Source: Fulvivirga sp. M361 (lineage in GTDB: Bacteria > Bacteroidota > Bacteroidia > Cytophagales > Cyclobacteriaceae). Taken from it: 64,000 nucleotides of DNA. Both the position numbers and the translations under genes were made by a program. The first letter of the stretch is position 1, and each line of letters begins with the position of its first letter. This document shows positions 49,701 to 59,300 of this stretch, one piece after another. The stretch covers positions 1-64,000 of the forward strand of contig NZ_VKDC01000039.1 in assembly GCF_007097395.1 (NCBI RefSeq), in the 5' to 3' direction. The notes beneath the pieces are model-generated. The model ran no database searches. It was not told the DNA's origin and worked only from the letters and a program-made list of their open reading frames with translations.

Positions 49701-50270
49701 GTGAGGGAAAAAGACTTAATCAGAAAAATAAGAAATGGGAACGAAAAGGCTTTCAGGCAGCTTTATACACTTCATTTTCATAAGATTGCTAACTACGCTT
49801 TCCGGCTTCTCCGTTCCGAAGAGGATACCCGCGAAGTAGTTCAGGATGTGTTTTTAAAGATCTGGAATAAACGGCGGGAGCTTAACCCGGAGACACCTCT
49901 TACCCACTTACTCTTCAAAATAACCAAATTCACAGCTATAGATGCGATCCGGAAGCAGCAGACACGCCCAAGAATAGTGCCCCTGGGTGAAGCCCATCAG
50001 GAATATTTGCTTTCATTTGACAATGAGCTGAATAGCCGTGAACTACAGGCCACCTATACAAAGATGCTGGAAAGACTACCTGAAAAAAGAAAACGAATCT
50101 TCCAGATGAGCCGGGATGAAAATCTATCTCACAGGGAAATTGCAGAAAGGCTTGACATTTCCGTTAAAACAGTAGAAACTCATATCAGGCTGGCGCTCCA
50201 GCAGTTTCGGGAATACTTGAAGGATCAATCCAATACATTGATGCTGATAATATTGTTCCTGCTGGAATAA
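49701..50270 (+). CDS. ECF RNA polymerase sigma factor
   Basis: A 189-residue sigma-70 of the ECF group: region 2 (A-F-R-Q-L-Y ... D-T-R-E-V-V-Q-D-V-F-L-K-I-W, residues 15-55) and region 4 (L-P-E-K-R-K-R-I-F ... S-H-R-E-I-A-E-R-L-D-I-S-V-K-T-V-E-T-H, about 125-165). It starts with GTG. It is followed by a FecR-type anti-sigma gene after 142 bp and a SusC with an STN domain, the standard Bacteroidota signalling set. There, glycan binding at SusC frees the sigma factor to transcribe the PUL. Confidence 0.9.
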   Translation: MREKDLIRKIRNGNEKAFRQLYTLHFHKIANYAFRLLRSEEDTREVVQDVFLKIWNKRRELNPETPLTHLLFKITKFTAIDAIRKQQTRPRIVPLGEAHQEYLLSFDNELNSRELQATYTKMLERLPEKRKRIFQMSRDENLSHREIAERLDISVKTVETHIRLALQQFREYLKDQSNTLMLIILFLLE

Positions 50271-50343
50271 TTACTACCAATCCCTTTCCTCACACCCTCC
50301 GAAAACAATACCTCCTTAAATAGAGAATCAACATTTTTTTAAC

Positions 50344-50357
50344 ACCCTTTTAAGGGT
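50344..50357. promoter_or_regulatory. ACCCTT-TT-AAGGGT dyad between sigma and fecR genes
   Basis: A 6-2-6 inverted repeat about 55-70 bp upstream of fecR, flanked by T-runs. A related CCCT-TTG-AGGG dyad is found at about the same distance before the broken second fecR (63100-63110). The similar position and sequence suggest an old duplicated regulatory unit, perhaps a promoter element for anti-sigma genes or a hairpin ending the sigma transcript. Confidence 0.4.
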
Positions 50358-50412
50358 TGCCGCTTTTTTATGCGAATTAAATAGTAGAGACAAAATTTTT
50401 TCCCATAAACCA

Positions 50413-51420
50413 ATGAAAAAGGAAGAGCTTGCATTGATCAGGAAATACCTGAACGGAAATACCTCCAAAGATGAAATTATTTCGGCCCGGAAAATACTGG
50501 TAAGCAATAAGGAAAACAATGACTTAAAAGAATTGTTAAAGAATGAATGGAATCGTACCCCGACAAGGCAGGAGCTTTTACTGGATATTGAAAAAGAGTG
50601 GCACTGGATGAGCAAAGTTATAAAAGATGATGTGCATGTATCTTCCGGGCGATCCCAAACTCCTACATGGCATCGTATGGCCATAGCTGCTTCCTTAACC
50701 CTGATAGTTACAGTAGGAGTAATTCTTTTGCATATATACAATGAAAACGACGGTAAAATACCCGTTAATCCCAGGCCCGAATTCATACAAAAAGTAACCG
50801 GCAAGGGAGAAAAAATGAATGTATCACTGCCAGACGGCAGCTTTATCAAGCTGAATTCATCTTCAAAGTTAAGCATCCTCACCAACTATCAATCAGGTCA
50901 TGAACGAATAGTTCATCTGAAAGGGGAAGCCTTTTTTGACATTGCCGAATATGAGCATAAACCCTTCAGGGTGATCACCGGTAGAGTAACCACCACTGTA
51001 TTCGGTACATCTTTCAATGTAAATGCACCTTCGGAAAGTGAAGAAGTGGAAGTAGCTCTTGTGACCGGTAAAGTAAAAGTGGCCAATGACAAAAACGAAA
51101 TAACCCTGGATGTTATGGAAAAAACCATCTTGCTTCCTTCCACAACTGAGCTTTCAAAAAGCTCTTTTGACCTCGAAACCGTAACAGGATGGCGAAACGA
51201 TATATTGGTCTTCGACGAGATCTCATTTCATGAGATCATAAAAAGACTGGAACAATGGTATGGTGTGGAATTTGAGATCACCGGCACACCACCCGACACG
51301 GATAAGACATACAGTGGCAGGTTTCAACACAAATCCCTGGCGACTGTTCTGGAAGGCCTTGGTTTCTCTTCAGAGTTCAGTTATGAAATAAAAGACAAAA
51401 CAGTTCTTATCACATTTTAA
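50413..51420 (+). CDS. FecR-type anti-sigma factor
   Basis: A 335-residue inner-membrane protein. The N-terminal ~90 residues are cytoplasmic and bind the sigma factor; one membrane helix follows (about 93-111, A-I-A-A-S-L-T-L-I-V-T-V-G-V). The periplasmic FecR domain has V-S-L-P-D-G-S-F-I-K-L-N-S (about 136-148) and A-F-F-D-I-A-E-Y (about 174-181), and a DUF4974-like C-terminal region ends V-L-I-T-F. It transmits the signal from the STN domain of the adjacent SusC. Its N-terminus is clearly related to the short broken frame at 63169. Confidence 0.88.
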   Translation: MKKEELALIRKYLNGNTSKDEIISARKILVSNKENNDLKELLKNEWNRTPTRQELLLDIEKEWHWMSKVIKDDVHVSSGRSQTPTWHRMAIAASLTLIVTVGVILLHIYNENDGKIPVNPRPEFIQKVTGKGEKMNVSLPDGSFIKLNSSSKLSILTNYQSGHERIVHLKGEAFFDIAEYEHKPFRVITGRVTTTVFGTSFNVNAPSESEEVEVALVTGKVKVANDKNEITLDVMEKTILLPSTTELSKSSFDLETVTGWRNDILVFDEISFHEIIKRLEQWYGVEFEITGTPPDTDKTYSGRFQHKSLATVLEGLGFSSEFSYEIKDKTVLITF

Positions 51421-51487
51421 ATTGTTTTCTCACTCTAAAAAATATTGTATGAATCACATCGACTCCGGATAAAAGGTAAGTGGTAAC

Positions 51488-51560
51488 GTGGCGGACTGTG
51501 CTCCGCACAAAAAAAGGTACCCGGTCAAAGTCCTGGCAAGGCGGCTATGACCAGAGTACC
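51488..51560 (+). promoter_or_regulatory. susC leader with two hairpins
   Basis: Between fecR and susC the transcript can fold two hairpins: GCGGA-ctgtgc-TCCGC (51491-51506, extended by GT/AC with a bulge) and a longer one with GGTAC...GGTCA pairing TGACC...GTACC (51516-51560). An A7 run separates them, so the first is not an intrinsic terminator on this strand. Structured susC leaders are sites of post-transcriptional control in Bacteroides. That role is inferred here. Confidence 0.45.
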
Positions 51561-51587
51561 CCATGTTTAATTTAATTAGGTAAAAAT

Positions 51588-54500
51588 ATGAATTCAAATT
51601 CTACAAGACAACTTATCAGTATGTCTCGGACAATCTTTAATGTTATACTCGTCAACTGTTGTCTGGCAGGCACATTGGCGGCAGGTGATACGAAGGGGCA
51701 GGTGAAAAGCCTCGAAGAGATAACCATCTCCCTGGAAGCACGGGAAAAAGTACTAGCAAATGTGCTGAGAGACATAGAAGCTGCTACTGTATTTCGCTTC
51801 TCTTATTATCCTGACGACCTGGATAACAAATGGGTCACTGTAAATGCCCGCGACCAGCCCATAGCAGATGTGCTGAGAGCTATTTCGAAACAGGCAAATC
51901 TTGGATTTAAAAGGATCGATAATGATATATACGTGCGCCCGTTAAAAAACCGGCGAAAACCTTCAGTCACAGAAAATATCAGCGCTCCGGCCACACAAAG
52001 TATAACGATCACCGGCAGGGTTACTTCGGTTGACGGAGAAGGTCTGCCTGGTGTGAATATTCTTATAAAAGGAAATAGTACGGGTACGGTCACCGACGTG
52101 GAGGGCAACTACACTCTGGAGGTCCCTAATGAAGAAACCGTACTGGTATTCAGTTTTGTAGGCTTCCTTACCGAAGAAATTATTGTGGGCAGCCAGTCTG
52201 TTATAAATGTCAAAATGGTGCCCAATATTGAGTCCCTGGAAGAAGTAGTCGTGATAGGCTATGGCCAGGTACAAAAAAGTGACTTATCAGGAGCCGTTAG
52301 CACCATAAAAGCTGAAGATATTAACAATGTGCCGGTTCCAAATTTTGATCAGGCATTACAAGGACGGGCCAGTGGGGTATTTGTTACCTCTACCAGTGGA
52401 GCTCCCGGCGCAAACACCACCATCAGGATCAGGGGTGGGAACTCCATCACCGCAGGAAACGAACCCTTGTTTGTAATTGACGGTCTTATTGGTGGAGGCA
52501 ACCTGTCCACTATCAACCCGGAAGACATCGAATCCATAGAAATACTGAAAGATGCCTCCGCTATAGCCATATATGGCGCCAGAGGAGCCAATGGGGTTGT
52601 GTTGGTCACTACGAAGAAGGGCGAAGCAGACGCGAATAATTTTACCATTCACCATTACAGCGGCGTACAGGAAATACCTTCCCTGATTGATATGATGAAC
52701 GGCAGGGAATATGCCGAATTGGTCAATGAAGCAGTCGTAGCCGCCGGTGACGATCCTGTCTACGACGATCCCGCATCGATAGGAGAAGGCACCAACTGGC
52801 AGGAGGTAGCCACACAAAGTGCGCTGATTACCAATACCACCATCAGCTATTCCGGGGGGACTAAAAACACACAGGCCTATATTTCGGCCAATTATTTTGA
52901 TCAGGAAGGTGTTATTAAAGAGAGCGGTTTCAAAAGATACCAGTTCAGGGCCAATGTTAACCAAAAAGCAGCTGATTTTATTGAGCTTGGATCAACCGTT
53001 AATGTCAGCTTCACCCGAAGTGAAAACAATAAAACCAATCTGAATACATTGCTCAGGCTGAATCCGGCAGATCCAGTTTACCTGGACAATGGTGAACTAA
53101 ACACGGAGAATTCCTTTACAGGTACTTTTTTTAGTAATCCTGTAGCTGACATTGAACAAAGGACGGACCATACTATTAGAAACCGTGTATTTGGAGGTCT
53201 GTTTGCAAAAATTACATTCCTGGAAAATTTCACTTTCCGTCCTTCCTTTAATTACAATCTTTCTAATGTGACGACCAATATATTTCTGCCGGGCTCACTG
53301 CCCAACAGGGCCGTCAATGATAACGGCGGTTTTGCACGCATCACCCAGTTACAGTCACGGGACTTTCTGACGGAACATACGTTAAGTTACGATAAAGATA
53401 TAGGACAAGACCATTCTATCAATGCAGTAGTAGGTTTTACCTATCAGCAGGACCAGAGCCAGAGCACCGATATCCAGGCAGATCAGCTTTTTACAGACAT
53501 TACCAATTTCAACAGCGTAGAGTTGGCTGCCGCCGACCAAAGGACGATCAACTCCGGTATGGACGAAGCCGCATTAGTGTCATGGCTGGGAAGGATAAAT
53601 TATATATATAAGGGAAAATACATTTTTACATTAACAGCAAGACAAGACGGGTCTTCCAAATTTGGCGCCAATGACAAATATGCCTTTTTTCCTTCGGCAG
53701 CAGCAGCATGGAACATAGGCGATGAGGAATTTATGCGCTCCCTGGACATATTCGATAATTTGAAATTAAGGGCGAGTTATGGATTTTCAGGAAACCAGGG
53801 TATCAACTCCTTCCAGACCATAGGAGCCCTGGGAACCAATACGGCCAGCTTTGGCGGTATTGAATTTGTTGGGCTGACCCAAACAAGACTACCTAACCCC
53901 GACCTGAAATGGGAAACCACCGAACAACTGGACCTTGGCCTCGAAGCCGGTTTTTTTGAGGGCATTTTAAACATTGAGTTTGATTACTTCCGCAAACGCA
54001 CTGAAGACCTGTTGCTTGATGTAGAGCTACCTTTCCAGGTCGGCTTTGATTCACAATTGCGAAACGTGGGCATAGTTGAAAACCGGGGGTTTGAATTCAT
54101 GATCAATGCGATTGTTGTATCGAAAGAGGATCTGAAAGTAGAACTGGGCCTGAATATTTCAAGGTTCCAGAATGAAGTGGTCTTTTTAAATGATGGTGTA
54201 GAAGAAATTATTATTGAACGAAGTGGTTTGCCTGAACAAAATGCGGCGTCGGCCCTGATCCCCGGGCAGCCCCTGGGTGCCTTCATTGGCCTTGAATACC
54301 TGGGAACATGGAAATCACAAGCGGAAATTGACGAGGTAGGAACAATGCCGACCGCACAGCCGGGTGATCAGAGATATGGTGATTACAATAATGACGGCAC
54401 CGTGGATGCCAATGACGCTCATGTGATCGGCAACCCTAATCCTGATTTTTTCGGGGGGCTCAATACGGCCGTACAGTATAAGAATTTCCAGTTGAATGTT

Positions 54501-54938
54501 TTCTTTCAAACGAGTGTCGGTAATGACTTGTATGGCAGAGTCTGGAATGATTTTGCCTACGGAGATACCCGCGCGAATAATTATCAGTTTGTAGTAGATC
54601 GCTGGAGCCCGGAAAACCCCACTTCAGATATTCCGAGGGCTGATGCTGTTCAAAACATTCTGTCCAGTACTGCAGATGTACACGATGGATCATTTTTGCG
54701 GCTAAAAACTGTCAACCTTGCCTATAATATACCTTTGAAAAGCCAGGTCTTATCAAATGCCCAGGTCTATTTTACCGGAACCAATCTTTGGCTTTTGAAA
54801 AGTGACGAGTTTCAGGGGTATGATCCCGAAGTCAATAATGTAAACACAGCAGGAAGAAGTACACTGGAAAGGGGATTTTATCAAACGGACTATCCTCAGA
54901 ACCGCTCCTTTATCTTTGGAGTAAGAGTAGGTTTTTGA
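51588..54938 (+). CDS. susC: SusC-family TonB-dependent transporter with STN signalling domain
   Basis: The 1116-residue outer-membrane importer for glycan fragments. In order: a signal peptide (to ~37), an STN domain (about 43-113), a carboxypeptidase-regulatory-like domain (I-T-G-R-V-T-S-V-D-G-E-G-L-P-G, about 137-200), the plug with V-V-I-G-Y-G-Q-V-Q-K-S-D-L-S-G-A (about 221-236), and the beta-barrel to the terminal G-V-R-V-G-F. The STN domain is found only in transporters that talk to FecR/sigma pairs, which precede this gene. It forms a complex with the SusD encoded 23 bp downstream. Confidence 0.94.
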   Translation: MNSNSTRQLISMSRTIFNVILVNCCLAGTLAAGDTKGQVKSLEEITISLEAREKVLANVLRDIEAATVFRFSYYPDDLDNKWVTVNARDQPIADVLRAISKQANLGFKRIDNDIYVRPLKNRRKPSVTENISAPATQSITITGRVTSVDGEGLPGVNILIKGNSTGTVTDVEGNYTLEVPNEETVLVFSFVGFLTEEIIVGSQSVINVKMVPNIESLEEVVVIGYGQVQKSDLSGAVSTIKAEDINNVPVPNFDQALQGRASGVFVTSTSGAPGANTTIRIRGGNSITAGNEPLFVIDGLIGGGNLSTINPEDIESIEILKDASAIAIYGARGANGVVLVTTKKGEADANNFTIHHYSGVQEIPSLIDMMNGREYAELVNEAVVAAGDDPVYDDPASIGEGTNWQEVATQSALITNTTISYSGGTKNTQAYISANYFDQEGVIKESGFKRYQFRANVNQKAADFIELGSTVNVSFTRSENNKTNLNTLLRLNPADPVYLDNGELNTENSFTGTFFSNPVADIEQRTDHTIRNRVFGGLFAKITFLENFTFRPSFNYNLSNVTTNIFLPGSLPNRAVNDNGGFARITQLQSRDFLTEHTLSYDKDIGQDHSINAVVGFTYQQDQSQSTDIQADQLFTDITNFNSVELAAADQRTINSGMDEAALVSWLGRINYIYKGKYIFTLTARQDGSSKFGANDKYAFFPSAAAAWNIGDEEFMRSLDIFDNLKLRASYGFSGNQGINSFQTIGALGTNTASFGGIEFVGLTQTRLPNPDLKWETTEQLDLGLEAGFFEGILNIEFDYFRKRTEDLLLDVELPFQVGFDSQLRNVGIVENRGFEFMINAIVVSKEDLKVELGLNISRFQNEVVFLNDGVEEIIIERSGLPEQNAASALIPGQPLGAFIGLEYLGTWKSQAEIDEVGTMPTAQPGDQRYGDYNNDGTVDANDAHVIGNPNPDFFGGLNTAVQYKNFQLNVFFQTSVGNDLYGRVWNDFAYGDTRANNYQFVVDRWSPENPTSDIPRADAVQNILSSTADVHDGSFLRLKTVNLAYNIPLKSQVLSNAQVYFTGTNLWLLKSDEFQGYDPEVNNVNTAGRSTLERGFYQTDYPQNRSFIFGVRVGF

Positions 54939-54961
54939 TCACAGAATTAAAAATGTAGCAA

Positions 54962-56458
54962 ATGAAACGATTATATAGTATTAAAGTAGCAGCAGGTATC
55001 ATTACCATAGTCATGGGAACCCTGATGGGATGTGACGACGCACTTGAAGAAAATCCGGAAGGTTTTATATCACCGGAAAACTTTTACCAGACAGAGGCTG
55101 ATGCACTTACAGCGGTCACCGGTCTCTATGCACGATGGTCAAGTGGTGACCTTTTTGGCAGGGACCTCGAAATGATCACCATGCACGGTGACCCGGCTGT
55201 TACTCCGAACAGGGTAATTACGATCCCACAGTCTCGTTATGATTACACTCCTACATTTGGCGATTTTGCCGATATATGGGAATCACTATACAGGATAATA
55301 GGTGATGCAAACAAGGCGATAGGCCGGCTGGAAGAGTCACAACTTGACCAGGAAGCAAAAGATCAATTCATTGGGGAAGCTTTGTTCCACAGAGCCCTCG
55401 CCTATTATTATTTATCTGCCTTATATGGAGGTGCGCCTCTTTGGACTGTGGAGCTTACAGATAATGCTGATGAAATCGCGAATCTGCCAAGAGCTACTGC
55501 CCCGGCTATTCGGGCCCAGGTGATCACTGATCTTACCCGGGCGGCCGATCTCCTGCCAGATAACTATAGTGGTAACTTTGATAAAGTAAGAGCCACCAGG
55601 TGGGCCGCCAAATCACTATTGGCCAAAACCTATCTGTATGAAGAGGATTGGGAAAATGCCGCCCGGGAAGCGGATGATGTCATTACGGAGTCAGGTCATA
55701 GCCTTTTGCCGGACTATGGCGATGTTTTTACCGAGGAAAACGAATATTCCAATGAGATTATTTTTACCGTAGACTTTCAGCAGGAAGTTGTAACCACTAG
55801 TAGAGGTTTCAGGTATGCTCCAAGGTCGCGTGATGAAGATCCGGCTAACCGGGAAAACTGGATGAATGGTTTTGGGCATTACGTTATGCGGCAAAGCTTC
55901 ATCGACACCTATGACCCAGCCGATAGCAGGTTAGATGCGATCATCCAGGACACGAATAATGCAGGGGAAGCGCTCAGATTCATCTATTTGAAAAAAATGC
56001 AGCGTACTGCTAATCCACTTGATAAACAAGGTGTCAATATGATCCTGTTCAGGTTTGCAGATATGCTGCTGGTACATGCTGAAGCCGCTAACGAAGACGA
56101 CGACCTCGCGGGAGCTTTAACAAGCATTAACAGGGTAAGGCAAAGAGCGGGGCTCCCTGACCTTTCCGGATTAGATAAAGATCAACTCCGCCAGGCCATC
56201 TACCAGGAACGCTCATGGGAGCTTGTGGGAGAAAACCATACAAAAATGGACCTTGCCCGTTGGGGGTTACTTATAAGTGAAATCAAAGCTTTGCCGGCAA
56301 AAGCCGAAGCTGCAGGCGAGCCCAATGGACCGCAGGCAATGGCCCAGATCCAGGCGGATAATATCTCAGACAAACATCTGCTTCTACCGGTACCTCAGGC
56401 TGAATTTGAGAAAAATCCAAACTTAGGTCAGCAAAACCCAGGCTGGGAAGGAGGTTGA
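54962..56458 (+). CDS. susD: SusD-family glycan-binding lipoprotein
   Basis: A 498-residue surface lipoprotein (lipobox T-L-M-G-C at about residue 24) with the SusD/RagB layout: N-terminal E-E-N-P-E-G-F-I-S-P-E-N-F-Y, a TPR-like region (A-L-A-Y-Y-Y-L-S-A-L-Y-G-G around 144-156), and the C-terminal A-D-M-L-L-V-H-A-E-A-A-N segment with E-R-S-W-E-L-V-G-E. It captures the glycan and closes as a lid on SusC. It follows susC closely and precedes the phosphatase and sulfatases. Confidence 0.93.
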   Translation: MKRLYSIKVAAGIITIVMGTLMGCDDALEENPEGFISPENFYQTEADALTAVTGLYARWSSGDLFGRDLEMITMHGDPAVTPNRVITIPQSRYDYTPTFGDFADIWESLYRIIGDANKAIGRLEESQLDQEAKDQFIGEALFHRALAYYYLSALYGGAPLWTVELTDNADEIANLPRATAPAIRAQVITDLTRAADLLPDNYSGNFDKVRATRWAAKSLLAKTYLYEEDWENAAREADDVITESGHSLLPDYGDVFTEENEYSNEIIFTVDFQQEVVTTSRGFRYAPRSRDEDPANRENWMNGFGHYVMRQSFIDTYDPADSRLDAIIQDTNNAGEALRFIYLKKMQRTANPLDKQGVNMILFRFADMLLVHAEAANEDDDLAGALTSINRVRQRAGLPDLSGLDKDQLRQAIYQERSWELVGENHTKMDLARWGLLISEIKALPAKAEAAGEPNGPQAMAQIQADNISDKHLLLPVPQAEFEKNPNLGQQNPGWEGG

Positions 56459-56572
56459 TAATACACGTCGGATATTCATCCTGATACACCAGGACAACCG
56501 GTATCAAAGCCCGGTTGTCCTCCAACGCCCGGGATTTTCAAACTACAAAACCCATGTCAACCGAAAGAATAA

Positions 56573-59200
56573 ATGATGGACAAAAAAAAACACTCACCTT
56601 TTTACAAACGTGAGTTTTTCTACCCTGCAGTACGTATTTACAGCTTACTTTTTTTATTCTTTTCGGTTGCCTGTTCCAATCATGACGCTACCCAGGATGA
56701 ATCCGGCTTCGGAACCGGCAGCAGACATTGGATAGGGCCGGACTATTGGGCCAATCCACTGCAGGATTGGGAAATGCAGGATGGTTCAGTTATCTGCAAT
56801 GTGGCCAAACCGGGACGTAATCTGCATCACCTTAGCTACGAGGTGAACGGCCGGCCGGGAAACTTTAGAACAACAGTAGAGGTAAAAGTGTTGAACGACC
56901 TGCCTCCTGGCAAGGATAATTGGGTAGGGTTTGAGATCGGAAAAAAAGGAAAGTTTGACGATTACCGTGATGACGCCATTTATGGAAAGGGCATTAAAAC
57001 CGGAATTACAACCAGTGGCCGTGTATTTGCAAGAAACGATGTCACAGAGGTTACGGGAACAGAGAGTATTAACGCTGAACTGCTCAAAAACGGTCTGTCT
57101 TTGTCAGTAATTATTGACCATATCGATGGCGGAAATGCTCAAATGACTTTCAATGTGGCCCGTTTGTCAGGGGAAATTATTAGTTCATTGAAATTCAATG
57201 ATTGGGAAGGTTCAGAGTACCAGGGAAGCTTTGCGCTGGTCAGTCATTTTACTCCACCTGACAGGAAGACTGTGCATCCCGGAGCAGCATTTACCAATTG
57301 GCAATCCGAAGGCAGCAAGCTGGTGTATGACAAAACGCGGAGGTTGGGGCCACTATTGTTTGCACAGTATACACAACAACAGGCGGAAGTAAAAATGAGC
57401 GTGCAAATGATGCCCGTAGGGGCAAATGACGGGAAAGAAGTCTGGCTGGAAATGTTGAATGATGAGCAATGGGTGAAGATCGGCACATCGGAGATCGATC
57501 CTGGCTCGCGTACGGCCCATTTTCGATTTGTAAACCCCTCTCCCGTGTCGGATACTCCTTACAGGGTATGTTACACCTACCAGGACAGACATACCATGAG
57601 TACCGATACGCTCATGGGCACGATCAGGGCGGAGCCCGGCAAGAAGGACGAGGTGGTCATAGCCGCGTTAAGCTGTAACAGGGACCTGGGCTTTCCTGCC
57701 AAAGATCTTGTCCAGGCCATCAAATACCATCATCCTGATCTTTTGTTCTTTGGAGGAGACCAGATATACGAAGGAAATGGCGGATTTGGAACACAAAGAA
57801 CACCGACAGACAAAGCCACGCTGGATTACCTGAGGAAGTGGTATCAGTTTGGATGGGCCTTTGGCGAGTTAACCAATCATTTTCCCACTGTGACGATTCC
57901 TGACGATCACGATGTATATCATGGCAATCTGTGGGGAGAAGCCGGACGTCCCGTACCTGATTCCCTGGGGCAGGGTGCCAAAGCACAGGATTATGGCGGT
58001 TACAAAATGCCTGCCGAATGGGTAAATATGGTCCAGAAATCGCAAACGTGGCATCTGCCTGACCCCATAGATCCGGAACCGGTTCAACAAGGTATTAAAG
58101 TATACTTTACCGAGCTCAGGTACGGAGGCGTCAGCTTTGCCATACTTGAAGATCGAAAGTGGAAATCCGCCCCCAAAAACCTTTTGCCGGAAGCCGATAT
58201 ATACAATGGCTGGCCCCTGAACACGATGTGGGATGCACGGACACAATCAAATACAGATAAGGCTACGTTGCTCGGAGATCGTCAGCAACGTTTTCTGGAA
58301 GACTGGAGCAAAGACTGGAGCGGTGGCGCCTGGATGAAAGTACTGCTTTCGCAAACTATCTTCCACAACATAGGCACACTACCCAAAAGCGCCGTAAACG
58401 ATAACGTTGTACCTAAATTGAAAATTATGAAGCCGGGAGAATACCCACCGGATGACCGTCCTGTATCCGATTTTGATACCAATGGCTGGCCACAGCAGGG
58501 CCGGGACAGAGCAATCAAAACGTTACGCAAGGCTTTTGCCTTCCACATTGCCGGCGACCAGCATCTCGGCAGCACTTCTCAGTATGGTGTGGAGGGGTAC
58601 AGTGATGGCGGTTATGCCTTCTGTGTTCCCGCTATTTCCAATATCTGGCCCAGGCGATGGTTCCCTTTCCGGTCGGGCATTGATCCTTTCCCAACAAATC
58701 CGAGGGTTACCGGTGGCTTTCTCGATGGTTTTGGTAACAAAATGACCGTTCACGCCGTAGCCAATCCCGTATCGACAGGGCAAGAACCCTTTGAATTATA
58801 TGACCGGGCCGCAGGATATGGAATCGTCCGGCTCAACCGGAATACGAGGGATATAGTCATGGAATGCTGGCCAAGATTCCAGGATCTGAGTAAAGGAACC
58901 GGTGTTCAGTATCCCGGGTGGCCCATACGAATCAACCAGTTGGATAACTACGGAAAAAAAGCTGTTGCCCACTTGCCTGAGATCGAGGTAGAAGGCATGG
59001 AAAACCCCGTCATTGAAGTGATCAGTGAGTCCGGAGGGGAACTGATCTATTCTGTAAGAATCAAAGGAAGATCCTTTCAGGCCAAAGTGTTCGATACCGG
59101 GACTTACACAGTCAGGCTGGGGGATCCCGATGTGGAAATGAAAGTAGTAAAAAACATCAAGCCAGGCTCGAATGAAAAAATCAGGTTCTCTTTTAAATAA
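56573..59200 (+). CDS. PhoD-like metallophosphatase lipoprotein
   Basis: An 875-residue secreted lipoprotein (lipobox F-S-V-A-C-S near residue 34). The N-terminal ~330 residues look like a concanavalin/beta-sandwich region with fibronectin-like segments. The C-terminal part has PhoD-type metal motifs: F-G-G-D-Q-I-Y-E (about 398-405), I-P-D-D-H-D-V-Y-H-G (about 444-453) and A-G-D-Q-H-L-G (about 662-668). PhoD enzymes are phosphodiesterases/phosphomonoesterases. In this locus it may remove phosphate or phosphodiester groups from the glycan, which is unusual beside sulfatases. It ends before the first sulfatase start. Confidence 0.8.
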   Translation: MMDKKKHSPFYKREFFYPAVRIYSLLFLFFSVACSNHDATQDESGFGTGSRHWIGPDYWANPLQDWEMQDGSVICNVAKPGRNLHHLSYEVNGRPGNFRTTVEVKVLNDLPPGKDNWVGFEIGKKGKFDDYRDDAIYGKGIKTGITTSGRVFARNDVTEVTGTESINAELLKNGLSLSVIIDHIDGGNAQMTFNVARLSGEIISSLKFNDWEGSEYQGSFALVSHFTPPDRKTVHPGAAFTNWQSEGSKLVYDKTRRLGPLLFAQYTQQQAEVKMSVQMMPVGANDGKEVWLEMLNDEQWVKIGTSEIDPGSRTAHFRFVNPSPVSDTPYRVCYTYQDRHTMSTDTLMGTIRAEPGKKDEVVIAALSCNRDLGFPAKDLVQAIKYHHPDLLFFGGDQIYEGNGGFGTQRTPTDKATLDYLRKWYQFGWAFGELTNHFPTVTIPDDHDVYHGNLWGEAGRPVPDSLGQGAKAQDYGGYKMPAEWVNMVQKSQTWHLPDPIDPEPVQQGIKVYFTELRYGGVSFAILEDRKWKSAPKNLLPEADIYNGWPLNTMWDARTQSNTDKATLLGDRQQRFLEDWSKDWSGGAWMKVLLSQTIFHNIGTLPKSAVNDNVVPKLKIMKPGEYPPDDRPVSDFDTNGWPQQGRDRAIKTLRKAFAFHIAGDQHLGSTSQYGVEGYSDGGYAFCVPAISNIWPRRWFPFRSGIDPFPTNPRVTGGFLDGFGNKMTVHAVANPVSTGQEPFELYDRAAGYGIVRLNRNTRDIVMECWPRFQDLSKGTGVQYPGWPIRINQLDNYGKKAVAHLPEIEVEGMENPVIEVISESGGELIYSVRIKGRSFQAKVFDTGTYTVRLGDPDVEMKVVKNIKPGSNEKIRFSFK

Positions 59201-59300
59201 TGTCGTGAAAGAATTGTGGCACGTCTCTGGATATACCATGAGACAATTCAACCACGCCGGGGTCAATACGAGTGCGAGTATCCCCATAACCATTAAAACG

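Noticed and set aside
50328-50885. 185-aa reverse frame over fecR
   Set aside because: Antisense to a clear FecR protein, without a recognisable domain.
51491-51515. Intrinsic terminator between fecR and susC
   Set aside because: The hairpin is followed by A-run rather than T-run on the coding strand, so it does not fit a terminator for fecR.
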